Shown here: positions 6,527 to 11,297 of the stretch, in pieces
Layout: every line of letters starts with the position of its first letter
How positions within the stretch are numbered: the first letter of the stretch is position 1
Origin: Actinomycetes bacterium
GTDB lineage: Bacteria; Actinomycetota; Actinomycetes; Propionibacteriales; Propionibacteriaceae
Direction: 5' to 3'
Length of the DNA stretch: 11,297 bases
Assembly (NCBI GenBank): GCA_023443125.1
Contig: JAEZVO010000034.1
Span: 1 to 11,297 of the forward strand
The notes under the pieces: model-generated
The model's database searches: none
What the model saw: the letters and a program-made list of their open reading frames with translations, nothing else
What the model was told of the DNA's origin: nothing
Translations under genes and position numbers: made by a program

Positions 6527-7813
6527 TTACTGCTCTTGATGCAGCTTCTCGACCTCAGCCACGTAGCCCTGGAGGTCTTCGACGGGGCGCTGTCCCTTGA
6601 GCACAGGCAGGTACGTCGCCGTGGTCAAGTCATTGACCTGCGACGCGTACGAGGTAGTGAGACGGGTTCCCACGAGCTTCTCAGCGTCGACGTTGTAGTT
6701 GACGGTTTCAGCCACTGTTGGCATGTCGCTCTCTTCCAAGGCCTTCAAGTAACCCTCACGCCCGGGTGCGTATGCCACGGGAGCAACCTTGCTGTCTGCC
6801 ATCACCTGGGGGAGGATTTCCTTCTCCAGGAACGCCACGGCCTCGAACGTCTCATCCGCGCCAGCGGTATTTGGCGTGCACATGCCGATGGAGTCGTAGG
6901 TAGCAGTGGGAGTTCCCTGCGATGGCATGGGCACCCACCCCCACTCGAACGACTTCGCGTCCGCCAGGAAGGACTGGGCGTGCCACTGGCCCCCAATCAT
7001 CATGGGCTGCTTGCCAGAAGCGAAAAGGCTCGCCATATTGCTCTGGTCATAGTCGGGAGGCGTCACAGACCCGGCCTTGATTGCGTCACGAAGCTTCGTG
7101 ACACCCTCGAGGAACTTGTCGTCGATGGTGAACTTCGATGGGTTGTTGACATCATCGACGAAGGGGTCACCGCCCGCAGACACCGAGTACACGCTCATCG
7201 TGTAGGGACCATCAGTAGTGACGAGTGAATCCGCAGCGAGACCGTATTTCGAGCCACCGGCGCCGGTGAGCTTCTTTGCGGCGTCATACATGTCGTCCCA
7301 GGTCCAGCCTGGCTTGGGGATATCGACACCAGCTTCCTTGAAAAGGTCTGCGTTGTACCAGACTCCATAGACGTTGCGCAGCGAGGGGAGCCCGCCGAGA
7401 CCGTTCTCGGTAGTCCACCGGTCTAGGCCATCGAAATCGTCCTCAGAGAACTCACTTTCGAATTTATCCGTCCAGTCGATGAGGAGGCCGAGTTGGGAGA
7501 ACTGCTGTTCGGTGTCGTTGCCACACCAGAAGATGTCGGGGAGTTCCTTGGCCTGAGCCAGCGAACCCAGCTTCTTGCTGTAGTCACCGGCGGGAGCATC
7601 GATGCGCTCGAGTTTGATGTCGTCGTTCTTCCACTTTTCAGCGATGAGCTTGTCGAGCTGCTGATTCGTCTCCGCAGACTCCCACGTCATGAACTGGACG
7701 ACACCGTCGCCCTCGCCGCCACCGTTCTGCGCTTCTTCGCCGGTGCCGCAGGCGCTCAATGAGAGAGCAAGGAGTAGAGCACCTGCTGCGCTGCAGGACC
7801 GTTTGTAATTCAT
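6527..7813 (-). CDS. Extracellular carbohydrate-binding lipoprotein of an ABC transporter (family 1)
   Basis: A 428-residue solute-binding protein. The signal peptide has a short basic N-terminus (NYKR), a hydrophobic stretch and a lipobox LSAC with acylated Cys22, followed by a Gly/Glu linker. The mature part has family-1 sugar-binding features: VVQFMTWESAE at the first strand, ELPDIFWCGND (about 89-99), YGVWYNADLFKEAGVD (149-164), PGWTWDDMYDAAKKL and QPMMIGGQWHAQSF. It captures the substrate outside the membrane and delivers it to the two permeases encoded just upstream. The start is supported by GGAGGAG 7 nt before the ATG. Placement after the permeases, not before them, is somewhat less usual. 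The ligand is probably an oligosaccharide with alpha-mannose or furanose units, inferred only from the neighbouring GH125 and GH172 genes. Confidence 0.96.
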   Translation of the reverse strand: MNYKRSCSAAGALLLALSLSACGTGEEAQNGGGEGDGVVQFMTWESAETNQQLDKLIAEKWKNDDIKLERIDAPAGDYSKKLGSLAQAKELPDIFWCGNDTEQQFSQLGLLIDWTDKFESEFSEDDFDGLDRWTTENGLGGLPSLRNVYGVWYNADLFKEAGVDIPKPGWTWDDMYDAAKKLTGAGGSKYGLAADSLVTTDGPYTMSVYSVSAGGDPFVDDVNNPSKFTIDDKFLEGVTKLRDAIKAGSVTPPDYDQSNMASLFASGKQPMMIGGQWHAQSFLADAKSFEWGWVPMPSQGTPTATYDSIGMCTPNTAGADETFEAVAFLEKEILPQVMADSKVAPVAYAPGREGYLKALEESDMPTVAETVNYNVDAEKLVGTRLTTSYASQVNDLTTATYLPVLKGQRPVEDLQGYVAEVEKLHQEQ

Positions 7814-7853
7814 TGTATTTCTCCTCCGTGTTGGTAGGTTTCTTTATCTGCTT

Positions 7854-8786
7854 TTACTTTTGTGATGTATTTCCAAGGGCTGTCAGGCCTTGGATGAAGT
7901 ACTTCTGCGCTACGAAGAACACGATAAGCGGTGGAAGCATGTATAGAAGGTTTGTGGCCATGTACTTGGACCAATCTGGGGTCTGTCCTGCGAAGGATGA
8001 GACGAAGGAAGACATTCCGAGTGCGAGCGTCCATTTTTCAGACGAGTTGATGTACACGAGCGGGTTCAGATAGTCATTCCAGGATCCCTGAAACGCAAGG
8101 ATTGCCATGGCAACCCAGGCCGGTTTAGTCATAGGCAGCATCACTTGAGTGAAAATCCTAAAGTGGCCAGCTCCGTCCACTTTTGCAGCTTCATCAATCG
8201 AATAAGGGATCGCCAAGAAATACTGACGTGCTAGGAAAATAAATAGCGGATTTCCGCCCAGGAACGCGGGAACGATCAGCGGTAGCCACGTGTCATACCA
8301 GTTGATGTTCCGAAAGAGCTGGAAGAGCGGGATAATGCCGATGACTCCAGGCAGGAGCATTGATCCGACGAAAATGTAAAACAGGGCTTTCCTGCCGCGG
8401 AACCTCAGGCGTGCGAGAGCATATCCAGCCATCATGGACGTCATCACGCCGCCGAAGACGCTCAGCACGGTAATAATCGTCGTGTTGAGGAAGAGGCGGG
8501 GGAAGCCGATGAGCTTGGGGCCCTCAATGAAGTTGCTCCACTGCCACTCCTTCGGAAGGAACGACGGCGGCACCTCGAACACCCCAGTGCGGCTCTTCAA
8601 CGCAATGGTGATCATCCACAGCAAGGGCATGATCATGCCGGAGCAGATCAGGGCTGCGACGGCATACCATGCAGCGTTTCGCGCGCTATGTTTCTTGCCT
8701 GGTCGCTGGTGTTGCGCCTGTTCCTTGTTCTCCGACGGGTCGGGCGTGGCCACTTCCGCCAACACAGGATCAATTTGCTGGGGCAT
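7854..8786 (-). CDS. Sugar ABC transporter permease, MalG/UgpE type
   Basis: A 310-residue inner-membrane subunit with about six membrane spans (near 39-62, 101-125, 135-158, 166-187, 221-241, 278-298). The cytoplasmic EAA loop, which docks to the ATPase, reads EAAKVDGAGHFRIFTQVMLP (199-218). The long hydrophilic N-terminus and a C-terminal end shortly after the last span are typical of the second permease of CUT1 importers. The ATG at 8786 has GGAG 7 nt upstream and overlaps the previous permease gene by 17 nt, showing tight coupling. The binding-protein gene starts 40 nt after its stop. No ATPase gene is in the window, so a shared MsmK/MsiK-type ATPase encoded elsewhere is expected. Confidence 0.96.
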   Translation of the reverse strand: MPQQIDPVLAEVATPDPSENKEQAQHQRPGKKHSARNAAWYAVAALICSGMIMPLLWMITIALKSRTGVFEVPPSFLPKEWQWSNFIEGPKLIGFPRLFLNTTIITVLSVFGGVMTSMMAGYALARLRFRGRKALFYIFVGSMLLPGVIGIIPLFQLFRNINWYDTWLPLIVPAFLGGNPLFIFLARQYFLAIPYSIDEAAKVDGAGHFRIFTQVMLPMTKPAWVAMAILAFQGSWNDYLNPLVYINSSEKWTLALGMSSFVSSFAGQTPDWSKYMATNLLYMLPPLIVFFVAQKYFIQGLTALGNTSQK

Positions 8787-9744
8787 CGTAACTCCACATC
8801 TTCACGAAGCGTGAGGAAACCACGAGGGTAAGGACGATAAGAATGAATAGGACCCAAACCTGGGCCGTTGCATAACCGAGTTCAGGCACTCGTCCGAGTG
8901 GCGGGAAGGCGCGATTATAGATAGACAGCATCAACGTGGTCGTCTTCCATTCGGGCCCGCCTCCAGTGAGGATTTGCGGCTGGACGAACGTCTGCATCGC
9001 TCCGTTGAGTTGCATCACGAACTGCAGTAGCAGGATGGGGGCAATGCCTGGAATGGTCACGTGGATGAATTGTTTGAATGCGCTGGCACCGTCGACCCGG
9101 GCAGCCTCATAAATTTCTGCTGGTACAGCCTGGAGAGCGGCCAACAGGATAATCATGGTGCTGCCGACGCTCCACAGCATGACGATGACGACGCTGGGCA
9201 TGGCAGTTGTTGGGTTGCTCAGCCACTGAACTGGGGGAATTCCTACCCAGCTCAACACCTGGTTTGCAAAACCCACCTGAGGGTCGAAAATGAATTTCCA
9301 GAGTGTGACCGTCGCGACGATGGGAAGCACGGCCGGCAGGTACAGAATGGTTCGCACCCAGCGCACTCCGCGAAGCTGTACGTTGCAGAACAGTGCGAGT
9401 GCGAGTCCTAGCAAGATTGACGCGGGAACGTAGAGAAGGACCAGCCCTCCAGTGGCCTTCAACGTCGCGATGAAGGAAGGGTCTGCGGTGAACAGACGCT
9501 TGAAGTTCTTGAAGCCAACGAACACCGGATCGGCGATTCCGTTGAACTTCGTCAGTGACAAATATGCTCCCGCGATGAGGGGATAGAGCACGAAGACGCT
9601 GAACCCAATCAATGCAGGCAAGACGAACCAAAAGGCTGCCTTCGCATCTCTTCCCCAGAATCGCTGGCGCCGTCGTGAGCGTTCAAGCTTGCGCTCACGC
9701 GCAGTTGTGTCACCCCTAGGTTGTGTCGGGGCATCTGTGCCCAT
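8770..9744 (-). CDS. Sugar ABC transporter permease, MalF/UgpA type
   Basis: A 324-residue permease, first gene of the transporter operon. After a basic N-terminus (RERKLERSRRRQRFWGRD) come about six spans (near 37-60, 98-120, 130-152, 183-204, 234-252, 292-312). The EAA loop EAARVDGASAFKQFIHVTIP (213-232) and the QPQILTGGGP segment (255-264) are typical of CUT1 MalF-like subunits. The ATG at 9744 is preferred over those at 9777 and 9774 because AGGAGG stands 5 nt before it, whereas the upstream codons lack a ribosome site. With the second permease it forms the translocation channel. It is transcribed away from the GH125 gene, with the LacI-type operator about 60 bp upstream of its start. Confidence 0.96.
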   Translation of the reverse strand: MGTDAPTQPRGDTTARERKLERSRRRQRFWGRDAKAAFWFVLPALIGFSVFVLYPLIAGAYLSLTKFNGIADPVFVGFKNFKRLFTADPSFIATLKATGGLVLLYVPASILLGLALALFCNVQLRGVRWVRTILYLPAVLPIVATVTLWKFIFDPQVGFANQVLSWVGIPPVQWLSNPTTAMPSVVIVMLWSVGSTMIILLAALQAVPAEIYEAARVDGASAFKQFIHVTIPGIAPILLLQFVMQLNGAMQTFVQPQILTGGGPEWKTTTLMLSIYNRAFPPLGRVPELGYATAQVWVLFILIVLTLVVSSRFVKMWSYDAPAN

Positions 9745-9802
9745 GTCAACCTCCTCGTTAACGTTCGCTGTCATCATCCGCAGCGGTCGGGGCGGCCGAT
9801 GC

Positions 9803-9824
9803 GATGTGGTAACGTTTCCACATC
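9803..9824. promoter_or_regulatory. LacI-family operator in the divergent region between the transporter and GH125 genes
   Basis: A 22-bp palindrome with 10 of 11 base pairs symmetric, core GTGGTAACGTTTCCAC (9806-9821), flanked by matching GAT and ATC. The central AACGTT is typical of LacI-family sites. It lies in the 113-bp gap between divergent starts, so one repressor could control both the transporter operon and the GH125 gene. A related site precedes the GH172 gene. Confidence 0.85.
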
Positions 9825-9827
9825 ATA
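9822..9827 (-). promoter_or_regulatory. Possible -10 box for the transporter operon
   Basis: TATGAT on the minus strand matches the -10 consensus at 5 of 6 positions and overlaps the end of the operator, so repressor would block it. No good -35 box stands at the right distance, so this is tentative. The rightward promoter for GH125 was not recognised with confidence. Confidence 0.35.
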
Positions 9828-9857
9828 CACATCATTGGGCACCAAGGAAGGTGGGGC

Positions 9858-11240
9858 ATGGATAAGTCACAAGTGAACGGGGGAATTCCCGTCCCGTCGG
9901 CGCTGAAGGATGTGATCACGGCAGCGGAGGAGAAGCTGGGTGCAGACAGCGCTGCGGGGCAACTGCTCGGCCAGTGCATGCTCAACTCCTGGCAGACTGC
10001 GGTTCGCCGGTCGACGGCGTACGACAAGGCCTCGCCTGACGTGTTTGTGATCACCGGCGACATCGACGCGATGTGGCTACGTGACAGCGCTGCACAGCTG
10101 AGGCCCTACCTCGTCGCAGCGCGAGATGCCGATGTGTACGACGTACTTGCCGGCGCCGTGCTGCGGCAGGCCCGTAACGTTGTGATCGATCCTTACGCCA
10201 ACGGCTTCAACGATGGTCCCACGGGCGCTTACGGCGATCCGAACGACATCCCAACGCCCGGCGACTGGATCTGGGAGCGCAAATACGAACTGGACTCGCT
10301 GTGCGCACCACTCCATTTTGGCTACGCCCTATGGAAGGCGTCGGGGCGAAGCGACCACCTCGACGAGACGTTCCGCAAGGCTGTCGACACCATCCTCGAC
10401 GTCTGGGAGGGCGAACAAGACCACGCCACGAAGTCGCAGTACACGTTCATCCGCCCCGAAGGCCCATTCGCGCACGACACACTTCCGAACGACGGCAAGG
10501 GCGGCGACGTCGCACACACAGGCATGACGTGGAGCGGCTTCCGCCCCAGCGACGACCGCTGCGAGTACGGCTACCTCATCCCCGCCAACGCCATGGCTTC
10601 TGCGGGCCTGCAAGGTCTGGCTGAGATCGCCGAGCAAGTGTGGCGCGACGAGGAACTGGCGCGTCGGGCACGAGCTCTCTCTGAGCAAATCGACGAGGGA
10701 ATCCTTCGCCACGGCACCCGTGCACTGGAGGATGGCGAGCGTCTCGCCTATGAGGTCGACGGGTTGGGCGGCGTCAACGATATGGACGACGCAAACCTGC
10801 CGAGCCTCCTCGGCCTGCCGCTCACCGGTTGGATCACCCTCGACGACGCGGTCTACCAGCGCACCAGGAGCTTCGTGCTTTCCGACGAGAACCCGTACTG
10901 GTTCTCGGGCACGCAGGCTGAGGGTGTGGGAAGTCCTCACACCCCCGACGAGCACGTCTGGCCGATCGCACTGGCCGTCGCTGGTTTGACGGGCACGCCC
11001 GACGAGCGCCTCGCTGCCGCTGAGCGCCTGGCGGCCACCACGGGAGGCACCGGCCTCATGCACGAAAGCTTCCACGTTGACGATCCGTCGGTGTTCACAC
11101 GTCCGTGGTTCGGCTGGGCCAACGCCGTGTTCGCTGAGCTGATGCTCACCATCGCAGGCTTCGACATCCAGCAGTTCTTCCCCAAGCACCCGAACGCTGA
11201 CAGCTGGACGTGGGGAGCCACCGCCAGCGAGCAGCGGTAG
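9858..11240 (+). CDS. GH125 (DUF1237) exo-alpha-1,6-mannosidase
   Basis: A 460-residue enzyme of full GH125 length, without signal peptide, so cytoplasmic. Family hallmarks are VITGDIDAMWLRDSAAQ (64-80), YANGFNDG (113-120), IWERKYELDSL (138-148), GMTWSGFRPSDD (222-233) and MHESFHVDDP then TRPWFGWANA (401-423). Characterised members from Clostridium perfringens and Streptococcus pneumoniae are inverting exo-enzymes that remove terminal alpha-1,6-linked mannose. By motif, D232 or D233 is the likely general acid and E403 the base. The start has AAGGAAGG upstream. It is transcribed divergently from the transporter and shares its operator region, which indicates that it trims the imported oligosaccharide. 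The last 57 bases of the window after its stop hold no clear gene or strong terminator. Confidence 0.95.
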   Translation: MDKSQVNGGIPVPSALKDVITAAEEKLGADSAAGQLLGQCMLNSWQTAVRRSTAYDKASPDVFVITGDIDAMWLRDSAAQLRPYLVAARDADVYDVLAGAVLRQARNVVIDPYANGFNDGPTGAYGDPNDIPTPGDWIWERKYELDSLCAPLHFGYALWKASGRSDHLDETFRKAVDTILDVWEGEQDHATKSQYTFIRPEGPFAHDTLPNDGKGGDVAHTGMTWSGFRPSDDRCEYGYLIPANAMASAGLQGLAEIAEQVWRDEELARRARALSEQIDEGILRHGTRALEDGERLAYEVDGLGGVNDMDDANLPSLLGLPLTGWITLDDAVYQRTRSFVLSDENPYWFSGTQAEGVGSPHTPDEHVWPIALAVAGLTGTPDERLAAAERLAATTGGTGLMHESFHVDDPSVFTRPWFGWANAVFAELMLTIAGFDIQQFFPKHPNADSWTWGATASEQR

Positions 11241-11297
11241 GCCAAGAGCGCTGTAACGCAGTGGGGGGACCCACCGGCCACGGAGGGTGCCGCCCCA

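Noticed and set aside
9757..9768. Third AACGTT core as another LacI operator near the permease start
   Set aside because: Symmetry stops outside the six central bases and the conserved GTG/CAC half-sites are missing; it probably matches by chance.
9745..9777. Start of the first permease at 9777 or 9774
   Set aside because: No ribosome site there, while AGGAGG stands right before the ATG at 9744.
10329..11189. Minus-strand open frame of 286 codons opposite the GH125 gene
   Set aside because: Shadow frame: the plus strand has all GH125 motifs, and the antisense product matches nothing recognisable and lacks a ribosome site.
11261..11274. Short hairpin GTGGG/CCCAC after the GH125 stop as a terminator
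   Set aside because: The stem is only 5 bp and no T-run follows; the window ends before a better signal could be seen.
1..11297. CRISPR array, tRNA or rRNA genes, insertion sequence or phage genes
   Set aside because: No regularly repeated units, tRNA-like cloverleaf, transposase or phage motifs were seen in any gap or frame.

Overview
The window looks like chromosome from a high-GC Gram-positive bacterium (Actinomycetota). The coding regions are GC-rich, ribosome binding sites are AGGAGG-like, the solute-binding protein is a lipoprotein, and the gene set (paired CydD/CydC, LacI-controlled sugar ABC transporters without their own ATPase, GH125) is typical of actinobacteria. Genus cannot be fixed from the sequence alone. 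All genes except the last are on the minus strand.

Layout from right to left, in transcription order. At 9803-9824 a near-perfect LacI-type operator sits between two divergent units. Rightward runs a GH125 exo-alpha-1,6-mannosidase (9858-11240). Leftward runs a carbohydrate ABC transporter: a first permease (8770-9744), a second permease (7854-8786) and a lipoprotein binding protein (6527-7813). A hairpin terminator (6486-6520) follows, then a LacI-family repressor (5409-6464). A second operator of the same sequence pattern (5347-5362) lies on a recognisable promoter in front of a GH172/DUF2961 glycosidase (4248-5324). Together these form one sugar-uptake and breakdown locus. Oligosaccharides are captured and imported, then trimmed in the cytoplasm by an alpha-D-furanosidase-type enzyme and an exo-mannosidase, with LacI controlling both operator sites. 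GH172 (alpha-D-arabinofuranosidase or alpha-D-fructofuranosidase) beside GH125 (alpha-1,6-mannosidase) fits use of arabinofuranose-capped alpha-1,6-mannans, such as fragments of lipoarabinomannan-type glycans. That is an inference.

Below the glycan locus a 77-nt imperfect palindrome (4148-4224) separates GH172 from cydD-cydC (4102-2486 and 2489-933). These overlap by ATGA and encode the heterodimeric exporter needed to assemble cytochrome bd oxidase; cydAB is not in the window.

At the left edge is a hipB-hipA toxin-antitoxin pair (776-582 and 585-1, hipA cut by the window edge), also coupled by ATGA. Its 156-bp upstream region carries three palindromes related to CGGCACG-NN-CGTGCCG with centres exactly 61 bp apart. 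They are probably HipB operators.
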